This document shows, piece after piece, positions 33,906 to 46,744 of a stretch of DNA of 64,000 bases (position 1 is its first letter; each line of letters starts with the position of its first letter). Below the pieces are notes generated by a model. It ran no database searches, was not told the DNA's origin, and saw only the letters and a list, made by a program, of their open reading frames with translations. The stretch is from contig JAZBRS010000076.1 of NCBI GenBank assembly GCA_037176725.1, positions 117,199,001 to 117,263,000 of the forward strand, written 5' to 3'. The translations under genes were made by a program, and so were the position numbers. This DNA is from Posidonia oceanica (taxonomy: Eukaryota > Streptophyta > Magnoliopsida > Alismatales > Posidoniaceae).

Positions 33906-34579
33906 CAAAATTGTCACTAGTAAGTATATTATTTTAGCCATTGGATATTAAATCCAATGGTTGTAGTCATCGATGTCATGTGTCGTGAATCATGATATAG
34001 TTTTTTTAATCAAAAGCTGTTTATTGTGATCTTAGGCCTTTGTGGTAAAAAAAAAACCATTTTAATATTGAATGTAGGATGTGATTTAGAGTTTCATTTT
34101 GCAATTCATGGAGATGGTGGAGTGGGCACAAACATTGCACATGGTTTATTATTATTGTTATTATTTATTGGCATCCTTTGTATTAACATAAATTAACCCA
34201 AGTGCTAGTACAAAATATCATGCTTCATCGAAGTAGGTAGAAAATGCCAAAATAGAATCTCAAAGATAGAATCTGATCGTTAGTATGTTTTTATACTTTG
34301 CAACCAGCCATAAGGATGTTCCATACAACAATTACAAGGGGGAGCATGTGAGCTACATACACGCTCTCAAAGAGAATATGATCAAAAGTAAAAAAAATTC
34401 ATACTTTGCAGCCAGCCATAAGGATGTTAAGGAAAACAATTAAGAGGTAGCATGTGAGCTGTATGAGTGTGGAGTAATGGTCCCAGCAACCCCTGTTCAG
34501 ATTTACTAATTCATCAGTCTACATCTACAGACACAGCTTCATTGTTGGTACAATTGAGCTATAAATTCCAATCAACCGT
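33906..34579. other. AT-rich spacer, nothing recognised
   Basis: AT-rich sequence without a credible ORF or known repeat signature. A segment TTTGCAGCCAGCCATAAGGATGTT near 34404 repeats CTTTGCAACCAGCCATAAGG near 34298, so a small local duplication is present. Confidence 0.4.
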
Positions 34580-34650
34580 AAGTAACTCAATTGGCTAGAG
34601 ATTGTGACTATATGACTTCGGATCAAAGTTCGAATCCCATGGAAAATAAT
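34580..34650 (+). repeat. tRNA-derived SINE head or tRNA relic
   Basis: TAACTCAATTGGCTAGAG resembles a pol III A box and GTTCGAATCCC a B box, about 28 bases apart as in tRNA genes. No acceptor stem or full cloverleaf could be drawn, so a functional tRNA gene is unlikely. The 3' part is AT-rich. Confidence 0.5.
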
Positions 34651-35118
34651 TTAGGTGATAATATTAAAGGTGAAAATATACCATTTCAAATATATATATT
34701 TCCAAATACATTCCATAAAACATCACTTAAGCAAGGGATGATAAATCTTCCAAAATAAATATAATAAAATTTAAATAATATTAAATATAACTACACAAAT
34801 AAAAAAGAGAATAATAAATAAATAAATAAACAATTTAAATAAAACACATTACACCTCCACTAGATGTACATAGATACATACCTTATTGCCGTTTATCATT
34901 TGATGGTCTGATTTTTCCTAATTAGCCTAAGATTCCAAGAGAAACAATCCAAATACTACAACACTACTATTGCTTGAAAAAAATATAAAATACATCATGT
35001 GAAAATATAAGAGGCATGAGAATATGAAATCATATAAGCAATTAAAACCACAATCATAAAACCATATCAAAATATTTGTCCACCTTGCAATTGTGCCGGG
35101 AGTGGGCTTGCCTGCTTG

Positions 35119-35372
35119 GTGGTGCCAAGAGTAGCAGCAAGCTCTAGCAAACGTGAGAAGACCGAACAATACGTAGCAGCAAGCATGGATACAGACATGC
35201 AGTTGCGACAATGTTGGTGGTGGACTAGGTGGTGGACGATGGTGTCGGCCTACCATAGGTGGACTTGGTGGAATGGTGGCAGTAGTGGTGTCGAAGATGG
35301 ACTTTGTGGTGCCAGGAGTAACAACAAGCTCTGACGAATGTAGAAAGACCGAGCAAACGAGCAGCAGCAAGC
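35119..35372 (+). repeat. Pair of about 66-bp direct repeats
   Basis: Copies at 35119-35184 and 35305-35372 share GTGGTGCCAxGAGTA, CAAGCTCT, GAAxGACCGA and AGCAGCAAGC. The segment between is GGTGG-rich. It lies just 3' of the cyclase gene's last exon. Confidence 0.7.
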
Positions 35373-35601
35373 TCCATTGCGTGAGGCACTTTACGGTAAG
35401 TTACATTTTACCTTGTTATTTTTCAAAAAATAGGATGACGCACGTGCCTCACCTTGCCACCACTTGAGTCCACCATTGTCACTCAAGTATCAAATTTGTA
35501 ACACATGCGACAAGGCAGCACAAATTCTAAGTGTCCATAAGTTTGAGAACAACAAATGACATGATCCAGTTTGTGTTATACAAGGCAATCTACACTTGGT
35601 T

Positions 35602-35727
35602 TTATTTAATAAGAATGCATCTGATTGGCGATCCTTCAGCGCCCAGCAACCTCAAAGGTAGGCAATGCAAATCATATATCCCTGGCTTAACTCCATCTAG
35701 TTTTAGGGCTTCAACGAGAATTATCTC
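35602..35727 (-). CDS. Cyclase exon 6 (last)
   Basis: 126 bp after TTGATGCAG, encoding [20 protein letters not shown], then [21 protein letters not shown] and TAA at 35602-35604. It is well conserved for the family C-terminus, with no damage visible in this exon. Confidence 0.88.
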   Translation of the reverse strand, partial: EIILVEALKLDGVKPGIYDLHCLPLRLLGAEGSPIRCILIK

Positions 35728-36056
35728 CTGCATCAATTTTACAAAAATTTTAGATAAGTCATTCTAAGAAAGGTGCAGCATGGATGATAGATAGATATGG
35801 GGTATGTGATAAGTACATAAAGTCCTGGTTATATATATGCTAACGCAAAGAAAATCTCTAAAAAAGGTCCATCAGTCTATTTAAGAAAATGATGCCTTCC
35901 AACAATATCGGTGATGTCATCATCATGCAACATGAAAACTTAATGAAGCAGTCAAAAAATCTTATTAACAAAATATCCTTGTCGTAGCTCTTGCATATTC
36001 TATGGGAAGAGGTATTTAATTTGTTAACATCCAAATGGGTTTCATATTTATGCGCT

Positions 36057-36407
36057 CAAGGACGAAACCAGGATTTTGTGACAATGGAGGCTAACATAAT
36101 GTATATGAATCTTGAACACATACATGTTTTAGTATGTGTTTTTCAATAATGCATAATTATTCAGTAAGCCTATGTAATTTACTTGGTTAACTCATATCAT
36201 TGTTAAATTTATCAAAAACTCAAAGAAAAAACATGTATGGAAAAAACTTTTAAACTTTTGTGACTCTAATGTGCTTTGATTATTTGCAATTTTTATTTTT
36301 GTGGGGACTTGTATGAAAAAAACACGAGCATTAAATGCTCCATTGCTTGTTCTCCAAAATCAGTGGGGGCTTGAGCCCTCACCAGCCCGTACTTCTCTCC
36401 GTCCGTG
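36057..36407. mobile_element. hAT-type MITE in cyclase intron 5
   Basis: 351 bp with ends CAAGGACGAAACCAGG and CTCTCCGTCCGTG (inverted), flanked by TATGCGCT and TATGCACT, an 8-bp target-site duplication with one change. The terminal pattern CAxGGACGGA and the 8-bp duplication point to the hAT superfamily. It has no coding capacity. Confidence 0.8.
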
Positions 36408-36907
36408 TATGCACTCAGCTTGGCCCAGGGTGCGGTCAATGTCTCCTAGGCACCACCAATGGCTTCGTCATCAAGGGTGTCTTAATCCAACAAAGGTTCA
36501 AGGTTTTTCAGGCGCCAAAATTGTTATGTTCAAGGTTGCCATGTCATTTTGGTGACATCTTACTATGTTTCTCACTCATCCAATCATACCATTAGAGGAC
36601 ATCAGGATACAATCCTTTTAACTAATGCAGAGATAGTCCACAATCTGGACAAGTCATGGGTGCCATCATGGGGTTTTCACCCTTTTTCCTTTTCTTTTCA
36701 AGGTTTGTAATCTTCACCTTCTCATAGATTCTGGTTCAATAAAATATTATGATTGCAAGCTCTAATATACACTGATCAGGAAACTCAAAGAATTCATAAA
36801 TTATATCAATCCGAAAACTAGGGTTTTGAGAAACTAGTTACGTCCATGCAACAAGAGGAAAGCAAATCTAGTATTTGCAATGCATTGATTTAGAGAAATT
36901 CCCTTAC

Positions 36908-36978
36908 CCTGCTTTTCAGAAAAACAAGATGAGAAGGAATCAGGTCATCATAAGCAGCCACCGATAACTAATCAATAC
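36908..36978 (-). CDS. Cyclase exon 5 with in-frame TAG
   Basis: 71 bp between CATTTAG and GTAAGGG, phases matching exons 4 and 6. It encodes LSVAAYDDLIPSHLVFLKSR, but the codon after Ile-Asp is TAG (36968-36970) where the family has Tyr. TAC/TAT to TAG is a transversion, unlike the C-to-T stops of the nearby transposons. Confidence 0.8.
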
Positions 36979-39479
36979 CTAAATGTCATAACAAGAAACA
37001 TGCAAACAGTAAGCAAAGAATAAAAGTAATGCATTACATTAGTTAAAATCAACAAAAAACACTGGATATTGATGAATTAGAAAAGTCAACCACTGTAAAA
37101 GTGATTTCTAAGAGGAAAAAGATAACAAGATTCACAAGATACTGTAATTGGAGAAATCATAATCAACTTAAAAAATCACAGAATATTGAAATCCTATGTT
37201 AATATTGTGGTCGAACCTGGCTGGTCCATAAAACAGATAATCAGTTTTTTTAAAGTTGAACCTTAATTTGGGTTTAATTCAACAAAAGAGCCAAACTTCA
37301 ATGTAATCTAGCACAATTAGGAATATTTTGTCCATTAAACAGATAAATAGTAGTTTATTCAATAGTTGAACCTTAATCTGGTTTTAATTCAACAAAAGAC
37401 ACTATATACCAGAATTAGGGATATTGAAACTAATCAAACTAATTACCCAAGGAGAGAATGATTTTTAAGACAGCCTAATAATTTGTTCAACATTATTATC
37501 ATCAATTGGACTGGAGATTAACTAGATAACCCAGTTTGAGCAAGTCCTTAAAAGCTTGACTTGGGGAAAACCTACAGTTTCACTGCAAATAAGACTAGGT
37601 CACACTAATTAGCCCAGTGATGGTTTCTGTAAGACTCAATTAATATTGATAGAACCATAGCAAAATTGAACCAGACGAAGCCTAAAAATGAAGTCCACAT
37701 TCCTGAATCCTGATCATCAATTTGGACAGGAGATTAACAATATGTAAACTTGTTTTGAGCTTGTTTTTAAAATGTTTTCACTTTAAAGGTCAGTAATTGA
37801 AATTTAATACTAATATCCCAGTAAAGACTGAGTCACAACCAAACTTAGACAAATAGATAATTAATTACCAATAATTGTTTGCAACCCCTTAATCATCAGT
37901 TTGACAAGACGCTGACTAAAGATAGACCTACTTTGGAACAAGCCAGGTTCTGAGCAAGAGTTTAAAGAAAGGAGAATGTAAACCTACCATATCATATGCA
38001 ATTACGAAAACCTCCAACGCAAAAAAAAAAGAGAGGAAATCTAAGAAAATATCTGTAACATATCATAGAAACAACCACATGACTTAACAATTATATTAGT
38101 GGGCAATAATTCCCTTTTAGACTATTCATAGATATGACAACGCCGTTAGGAATATGAAATTGCATAATGAAAATTAGCATTAAGACTGCCTAAAGAAAAC
38201 TATCCCTTGTTATCATGTTCAAAACTACATTTGAACAATAGAGTAGATGTAATGATCCCGGTCATCACACCTAACCTAACTTTTTTTTCCCATATATATC
38301 AATACTAAATTTAAATCCAAACACAATAATTTAGGATGCTAAATTAACATAAATAAATCCAAGATAGAAAATTGCCTAGAATCCTTGATGTGTGGTAAGC
38401 AAGGTTCAAAATATCGATGTCGTGTCGAACTTCAATCCGACAGATAAGAAACATGTCGGACATTGGTGGAAATACAGTAAATTTACAGAAATTCATGAAA
38501 ATTGTCAAAAAACTTCGAGTTTTGCTTTGAAATTCCAAGATAAGCTAAAGTAAACAATAATCTACATTTAAGACTACTTAGATCAACTGTCTAAACATGT
38601 ATCATGTTGAAATACACTATATGGACTTAATACAAATATTCTGAAACATAAATAATATGTAAAAATACTTAATAAATGTTTAATAACAAAAGTACTCATA
38701 AAAACTACCTCATATATGCTTAATACCAGAAAGAATGTCTTGGTTCATCAACATCTTCTTGTTGTTCGGCTATGTTGTGGTCACGATAAATTTGTTGTCG
38801 AATTTATGACTCCCTCCACAACACGTAGTTGTTCTAAGACATGTAGCTGTAATATAATTGATATTCTATAACATAATGGTGATAATCTGACATTGGCAAC
38901 CAAATCAGAAACCCTATTGGTGGATATTATGGAATAATAACTTGTTGAGACTGTTGAGGCAAGAAATGTTGTCTTAAGGACCTTGATGAGGTTGTTGCTC
39001 ATATTCTGTTTGTTATGGTGTATAGTTGAAGATGGAGGTAGTATCCCATTCACTTTGTTGGCTTATCCATCCACTTTCAGAGACATAATCTGATTGCCCA
39101 TAAGAATGATCTCCAAAAGAGCTGTAGTCATAAGAATCTGAAGGATTTTGAATATTCAGATAACCAAGTGACTCTAATAAACTTCCACTAATATGACTAC
39201 TTCAAGAATCTGAATCTTTTATTGTGTCTTCACGAGACTTTCTTCTATAATGATTCGGCAAAGGATCAGGTCTTGATGGCTATCGGGTTCCATGATGCTC
39301 ATCTTGTGTAGCATGTGTGAATTGATCTTCTCCTATGAATGGACTAAATGACCTTTAACTTTCTCCTCGTATGTCTACAGTTCCAGGTTGAGTTGCATAT
39401 GCACTATCACCACCTTCATCATCGTTTGGTGGTTGTAAGGAATATTTGTATCACTCTCACCACCTAAACCTGGAGTTCC

Positions 39480-41969
39480 ACTACGAGAATGTTCTAAGGA
39501 ACTTATGTATTCTTCAACATTAATGCCCATTTCAGAAGCAATTCTTGAGCTTGGTCTACCCTATTCTTCATCTAGCACTAGTTGTCTATTTTTTTACAAC
39601 CACTCAAGTATAGGATCCTCATCTTCGTCCTCATTATATATATATGCCAAATCAATTAGGTCGAAGTGGTCCTTATCTTCTCCCTCTCTTATATGTTACA
39701 TTCTCAACCTCATATTATAGTGCACAAACACAAGATCATTTAATCTTTGAATTCCCAATCTTTTTCTTCTTTTTGTATGGATAAGATTAAATGTGCTCCA
39801 ATTTCTTTCATATCCTAAAGCTGAGGCAGTTTGAGATAAAATCTTTATTGCAATTTTTCTCAAATTTGGATCTTCTGTTCCATTCAGCATCCACCATTCA
39901 CCTGAAATAGGATATTAGATTATTAGTTTATTACGTATATTATGATGTAATGTTATGAACTAAAATAAATAATATTCAAATACTTACTTGGAGTCATCAA
40001 AGCACGACCACGAATCGCTTGAGGATCTCCAAATCCAAACATTTGGTTCCTGAAGTATTTCATTTCATTCATGGCCTGTATTTGAATGTCCACATTTCAC
40101 TCCAATTTCTTTATCACCGTTCTCATAGAAGATAATAAATCTATACGATTCCCGAGTTCATGATCATATTGGAACTACGGGTTCAGATAGTATGCTACAA
40201 TGACAAAAAAAATCATTAAACAACTAATTTTAATGTAAACATAATTATGACAAATATAAATCTATATATCAAACTACTTACGAGCCTCATGCAAAGGGTG
40301 AAGAAACCTGTTGAACCATCTGTCTTCGATAATCTTCAAGTATCCCTTTGAAGTTCTGTATGTTGCATCTTTCATCAACTTCATTGCTTCATACAAGAAA
40401 CCCATTGTAGGTTTCTTATTACCATCTACCAAGCAAAGAATCTTGGAAACCGACTTCATTATGTTCACTACCTTTCGAGCGTCCTCCCAGAAAAACTGAC
40501 TATTAATTATAACATTTATTCTCCGACCAATTGGAGTATCACTCTCATGATATTTATACCACACTGTTGAATTAAACATGTACTTTAGCTTATTTCTTTT
40601 ATCAATCATTGATTAGAGAGCAATAAAATTTGTGGCAAATCGAGTAACTCCAGGTCGAATCAAGTCACCACTACAACACTCAGGTAATCTCATAAATGCC
40701 AATAGGTAGGAGTGGTTGTAAATGAAATTTGTTACAACCTTTGCTTCTCTAACAGTTTTCGCCACCAACTTTGTCTTTCCAAAGTCCTTAAGTATGAGAT
40801 CAATACAATGAGCCGCACATGGTGTCCAATAGATAGGATACTTGGACATAATTTTTTCACCAGTCTTTTTGAAGTTACTGCCATTATCGATGACAATCTG
40901 AACCACATTTGATGATCCCACTTGCTTAATGACTTCCATTATTTGCTTATAAAGGTATCTATGATCTCTGATAACATCAGAAGCATCAATGGACTTTAAA
41001 AAAACTGTACAGCTATCACAGTAGACCATGAAGTTAATAATTTGTTTTCTGATTGTACTTGTCCAACCATCACACATAATAGTGACCCTATATTCTGACC
41101 ATTGTCGTTTCAAACTTTCAATGTAGCATTCTAACTCTTCCTTCTCTGATTTGAGATACTTATTCATTATCTCATAATCAGTTGGTGCTTTTACTCCCGT
41201 ACCTTCTTTAGCCGCTACATCAAGCATATGTTGTAAATACAGTCTCTTTGTAGTATTTGTCGAAATAGCATTGAAAAACATATATTTAGCCACAACTTGG
41301 CCAACTTTCTCTCTAGCATTTCCAAATATGCCCTTGATAGTATTCTGCTTCGACTTTTCAGTTCTACATGTTGCTAAATCTGGACTGTCATATCTTTGAC
41401 TATACGTTCTAAACATTCCTGCAATATCTTTTCCCTTATCTTTCTGTGCACTGCCACTGCCACTTCCCCTAATACTTTTAGAACGATGGAATCTTTGAAT
41501 TTACTCTCTATGCTATTCTTCATTTCTTGATTCCATTACAATTCTTCTATACATGTCTGTCTCATCTTGAGTTCGACAATCTAGAGGATATACCGTATCA
41601 TCATCTGATTCTAGTACGACAATAGGCTCACGCTCTTCTTCATCAAACAAAATCCTCTTAAATCTTTCATCTCTTTTCGTCCTATCACTTTTCTTGGATT
41701 TTGTGCCCTTTAATAACTCTCATCTGATCACGAACAAGACTTAGGCATGACTTGTACTTGCTAACATTGCTATATCCACCAACAAGATGTTGCTTCAATC
41801 TTGTAATACCCCCACTCATCATTCTCTTTCCACAGTACATGTATTCTGTTTTCTGTGTGTCATTGTTGACAGCATATTCGTGTAATGTTCCTAGATCATC
41901 AGATCTAGCAACTCTCTCCTCATTGCCACTTCCATTATCTTGAGATTCATGTCCATTAAAACTCGACAT
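39480..41969 (-). pseudogene. hAT transposase (BED zinc finger, DUF659, dimerisation domain)
   Basis: ATG at 41967-41969. BED finger: MYCGKRMMSGGITRLKQHL. After a frame change come DUF659 and the catalytic core: TIMCDGWTST, IVIDNGSNFKKTGE, TPCAAHCIDLILKDFGK, RPGVTRFATNFI. A TAA near 40613 replaces CAA (Gln). A GT donor near 40280 ends that exon; the next (about 39990-40200) has YYLNP-TAG-FQYD, again Gln expected. The last exon (from 39901) carries the C-terminal dimerisation segment EWWMLNGTEDPNLRKIAIKI. Acidic tail to about 39480 with more stops. Family length about 700 residues fits. Confidence 0.85.
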
Positions 41970-42053
41970 TGTGAAGACTGAAAACAAAAAATTAAATGAG
42001 TTTAATTATAAGAAAAAAATATTTTACAATGATTAACTCGATGTAATATCAAG

Positions 42054-42490
42054 TTATTAACATTAAAATTATAAATATTTTACTGATTTTATAGAAATTT
42101 TAGGTTAGATTTGACCTTTATTAGGTTAGATCTATGTAATATCATGTTATTAACATTAAAATTATAAATATTTACTGATTTTTTATGATTTTATAGAAAT
42201 TTTAGATTAGATTTAACCTTTATTAGGTTAGATTTATGTACTATCTATGTAATATCATGTTATTAACATTAAAATCATAAATATTTTATTGATTTTTTAT
42301 GATTTTATAGAAATTTTAGGTTACATTTGACCTTTATTAGGTTAAGTCTATGTAATATCATGTTATTAACATTAAAATCATAAATATTTTACAGATTTTT
42401 TATTTACTGATTTTTTATGATTTTATAGAAATTTTAGATTAGATTTGACCTTTATTAGGTTAGATTAATATTATGTTATTAACATTAAAA
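42054..42490 (-). repeat. About 105-bp tandem repeats upstream of the hAT transposase
   Basis: TTATTAACATTAAAAT begins units at 42054, 42147, 42260, 42363 and 42476 (spacing 93, 113, 103, 113). Each includes GATTTTATAGAAATTTTAG and CCTTTATTAGGTTAG. They lie in what would be the promoter or 5' leader of the transposase gene. Confidence 0.85.
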
Positions 42491-43516
42491 TACAAAAAAA
42501 AACGAAAAAATAAAAATATTATATACAAAGACCTAAGATCTATGTGTTTTTATGGTATATCTATTTAATATAGCTAAGAGTTATATCAAAATAAAAGATG
42601 TAAGTGTTAATTCCTAAGATCTAAGTGTAATATGTAATGTACGTGAAAACCAAAGCCAAAAAAAAAAAACATGGAAATTACTGTAAATTCAAGAGATCTA
42701 AGTATATTATCTATTTATCTTGAGAAAATTCTCGAAGAAGAGTAGAAATGAAAAGAAAATAAGATGAGATGATCTGACCAGATCTGGAAAATGAAAAGAA
42801 ACTTCAGACACAATAAATGAGAAGATGTTACCTGGAAAATGAAAACCTGTGTAAAAGAGAGAGGAAACTTGAGAAAATGCAAAAGGAACTCAATACAGAA
42901 CTTTAGCAACAACTCAATACAGCAACACATGAGAGAAGGAAGGAGAAATGTAGATTGGAAGGCAAACTGTGTGATTTCTGCCCGTGTCGGTGCCAAATAT
43001 ACAAACATCAGTCGACACACGTTGTTGCTGTACAAAAAAACGGTGTATCGGTCGACTCGGTCGACACGGCATCAACTCGGCCACCGACATCCTGCAGTTT
43101 ACGAAATACACCCTAATGTCGTTTCCCTAAAACCAATTTCCGACACGTGTCGGCGACAAATCACCGACACAGACCGATGTTTGGAACCTTGATGGTAGGT
43201 GACTTCTTTCTATATACATTAGCAAGCTAGATAGCTCAAAACTGTCTACCAATCTACACCTATAAAACACTAAAAATAAGTACATGTGAGTGACCATCAA
43301 AAAGATCACCTAACACATACTCAACAAAACAAAATCGAAAAACCAAACCAAAGACACCAAAACCTCCGAAAAACATGCATCTTATCTTAATACCACAAAA
43401 CCATAACAAGGCAGTCTACTATTGCCAAATAGGCATAAATCCTTTAAATATACTTTTCAAAACTATTTTCTCTTTTCTAGAACCAAAATGATTTGCATTT
43501 TTTAAATCTCTTCATG

Positions 43517-43740
43517 CACACTTGATATTATCAAATCAAGTTCAAAACCACCATAAAACCACAAAAATCATACTCACACACCCAATCCAAAAACCTATCA
43601 TTACACTCAATATCAAATCATACTCACACTTGATATGACTACTCTATATCAAATCAAGTTCAAAACCACCACAAAACCACAAAAAATCATACTCACACAC
43701 CTAGTCCAAAAACCTATCGTGACACTCAAGTCCAAACCAC
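43517..43740 (-). repeat. About 110-bp tandem duplication in the gypsy LTR
   Basis: CACACTTGATAT, ATCAAATCAAGTTCAAAACC, AAACCACAAAAA and CATACTCACACACC occur twice in the same order, starting at 43517 and 43626. Confidence 0.7.
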
Positions 43741-45499
43741 CGACACTAGCCACAAACAACCGTTAAGATACACTACACTACCACGGACAAGCCACTCTGT
43801 GTAGAGATTCCCCTAACTTAAGTTCATACTCTAAGATCCCTTAACCTGTCCACACAAGGACATACACGCATAAGGTCTGTCCTCTCGGCACCCTTCAAAC
43901 TGCTGTACCAATACCTTGAAACCTCAACTACTCCTCTAACTCTCGACCCTCTAGAGTTATCAATCATTCCTGATCCGTCGGTCAGATTGTTTAACCTCTT
44001 AGTCTCTAACCTTATCCATAATCTTTTGGTCCACAGACCCTCACCCAAGGCCTCTGAGTCCTCTAAAATCACAGAACCTCAACCTCAAACTCGTACATGG
44101 CCGTCCTTGGTCCATCAGTATGATCCTACGACCCTCTTAGTTCCTCGAAAACTACGAAAAAGTTACTTAAACCTTATCCTAGACAATTGACTATTGACCA
44201 TCCAAAGGCATCAATCATTCCTAATCCACCGGCCAGATGCTTCAACCTCTTAATTCCTCAAAACCAAAAAATCACTCAGACCTCAACCTAGGCAAATAGC
44301 TTACGACCAACCAAATGTATCAACCATCCCTAAATGGTCAGCTAGGTGTTTCGACCTCTTGGTCTTCAAAATCACTGAAATTATTTTCCAAAATCTTTAC
44401 AAATTTTATGCATTTGTTTCTAAATCTTTTTTTGAAAATCATTTTGAAAACCATTTCAAAATCGACTCACAACACCACGCAAAACTCCACACAAAACACC
44501 ACACAAATCCTTAAAACACAGGCTACAGTCTGTAGTTATTGAACTGCAAAACCCGCACGTCCAAACTGCACTCCCAACCCATGCTGGGGACACGCACGAG
44601 TGGCCCGTGCCACCAACCCACATGGCTCACACACACTCCAGGCACAAAGACAAGGCAGTAAGGAAAACTACCACCTCCAACTAGCCATAAAACCCACCAT
44701 ACAAACCAAAAAAATGCAATGCATATACCAAAATGAAGATAATGAAATTATTAACCATATACAAAGGAAATCACAAGAATCTGATATCTACAACTCGAGA
44801 TATCAACGAATAAAGACAGCAAGCTCACATAGTGAACCATGCCATAGCAATCTCATCAAAACATCACTTAAATCTTAATCTAAGTATGGTAAACCATCAA
44901 CAATTGTTGTGAATCATACACGAGCTAGAATCAACAAGCTACAATAATTATATAGCTCAAAATCCCATTTTAAGGCCTCAAATCCACAACATGCATATAT
45001 ATAATTCTTACTATCAAAATAGCCACCTGAACCCAATTAACACTGCTACTGAATTCCTTAAATTCGAGGCAACAAACTCAACCAGAAAATTTCGTATCAC
45101 ACGTCATTTTAAAGATCTTGGAATTATCTTTCTAACGCCTACTAAAATACTGAAATCTGATATCTAAAAACACGAACTCAAGCTACTAAAAACACGATTA
45201 ATGCTTACAAAATATCTCTAAAAATACTGTAAATTCCTAACACAGCAATATCCATCATGCAACAACACTATTGCAGTCTAATTGCAATTAAAAGTCCCCA
45301 GTGAAGCATGTACCTTGAGTCTGCTCCAAAACCTACCAACGCAGCAACTCAATAGTGGCTTCCCATCTCCAAACGTCGGTGGCCTCTTTGACGAAGCTCC
45401 TCCCTTATGACCTGAACGGCGATAGCGACGCAGCAACAACGACAATAGCAACACCTTAGCAACGGCAGCATACAACAGCAACGACAACACTCACAGCGG

Positions 45500-45640
45500 C
45501 TCCATACCCCCTCTCTCTACATGACTCTCTCTCTTTTTCTCTTCTTCTCTTCTTCTCTTCTTCTCCTCATCTCTCTCGACTTTTTGATTCTTCTTCTCCT
45601 ACATGTGGGTGTGTGAGTATAAGTGTGTGTGTGTGTATTA
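45500..45640 (+). repeat. Pyrimidine and TG simple repeats
   Basis: CTCTCTC and TTCTCTTCTTCTC runs, followed by GTGTGTGTGTGTGT near 45627. Low-complexity part of the LTR. Confidence 0.8.
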
Positions 45641-46194
45641 AAATTTCCCTCCTTAAATAGCTACAACTTAAGTCACGCAGGGAAACAGACACAGCACACC
45701 GAACAAACACAACGTACCTAGCAACAACCACACGACACTTGCATCAACCATAACATAATGCAAAACATGTGTCGGCACACACCCTCCACCTACAACACAA
45801 CACGCAAAGTATGTGCTACTTGCACAATCCCATGCAAACCATTTATACAAGGGACAAAATAATCATTATAAAGTGCCCCAAAATAATCCTTCGAATAATC
45901 AACAAAATCCAATAGGACTAACATCATCAACCACCAATCATAATAAAGGCTTCCACATAAAATATCCTCGAATCCATCATAACCACCAACCCAAAACCAA
46001 GTAGGATAACTAAATCTCCAATTACGGCTCACAACTAACCGCACTGTGGCCTGCACAAACACGCAAGCAAACTGCACTAGAAGAACGCGCTAGTGGACCA
46101 TGCGACCTAACCACACTTGCCACCCACACCAAGAACATGTGCCTTAGACACGTAACCTGAAAACGAAAGCAAAGATCTCTAATGTTACATCCTA

Positions 46195-46640
46195 CCCCCT
46201 TAAAGCATTTCGCCCTTGGAATTACAACTAGGCAAAAAGATAAGGGTACCAGACATGGATGACATCGACACTCTCCCAAGTAACCTCCAAAAACCTTAGG
46301 GGCACTATAATACAAGCACAAACAAAATAACCTTGATCCGCCAAAACTTGCTCCCCAAACAGATGATGTCGCTAGAACTTCAGTGCGAACATCACAGCAA
46401 CCATCTCAAGATCCTAAATTGGGCAGTTCTCTTTCATGATTCTTTAGCTAGCGAGAAGCATAGACCACAATATTGCTATGCTGCACAAGAACAAGACCTA
46501 ACCTAAATCCACAACCATCACTGTACATAGAGAAACCACCACTTCCGTAAGGCAAAGGCAACACCGGCGCCGAAATCAATCGAGCCATCAACTTATTGAC
46601 GCTCTCTAAACAATCCTGCCCCACACAAAGTGACCTCCTT
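46195..46640 (-). pseudogene. Gypsy RNase H relic
   Basis: On the minus strand LISAPVLPLPYGSGGFSMYS, DGCGFRLGLVLVQHSNIVVY and ASR-stop-LKNHERE recall the RNase H of Tekay-type pol (compare 13650-13810). After this the sequence jumps to ..GGYLGE and the polypurine tract, so the rest of pol has been deleted. Its other side is cut by the copia fragment. Confidence 0.7.
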
Positions 46641-46744
46641 CCCAGGCAATCTTGTTCAAGGTGCCATTATCTCAAAGATGCCTCTATTGAATCCCCATGT
46701 ATAGTTCACTACAATCAGGGAACAACAAACCTCAAGAACCACCT

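Larger units (their letters stand above)
38400..43191 (-). mobile_element. hAT transposon, nearly full length
   Basis: 4792 bp with inverted ends CAAGGTTCAAAATATCG and CAAGGTTCCAAACATCG. Flanks GTGGTAAG and ATGGTAGG give an 8-bp duplication with two transitions. Next to the ends, GTCGAC/CGACA words recur, likely transposase-binding repeats. It encodes a BED-DUF659-dimerisation transposase, now broken. It sits in the 3' LTR of the intronic gypsy element. Confidence 0.88.
38248..46189 (-). repeat. 3' LTR of intronic gypsy element (split by hAT)
   Basis: On the minus strand TGTAACATTAGAGATC starts just after GGGGGTAGGA (the polypurine tract), and the LTR ends GGGATCATTACA at 38248. Without the hAT insertion (38400-43191 plus one 8-bp duplication) it is about 3.1 kb. 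A TATTTAA-like promoter lies near 45655 on the minus strand. It holds a CTT/CTC-rich tract and a local duplication at 43517-43740. Confidence 0.75.

Noticed and set aside
34580..34650. Functional tRNA gene.
   Set aside because: No acceptor stem pairing or proper anticodon arm could be drawn; only A and B box similarity.
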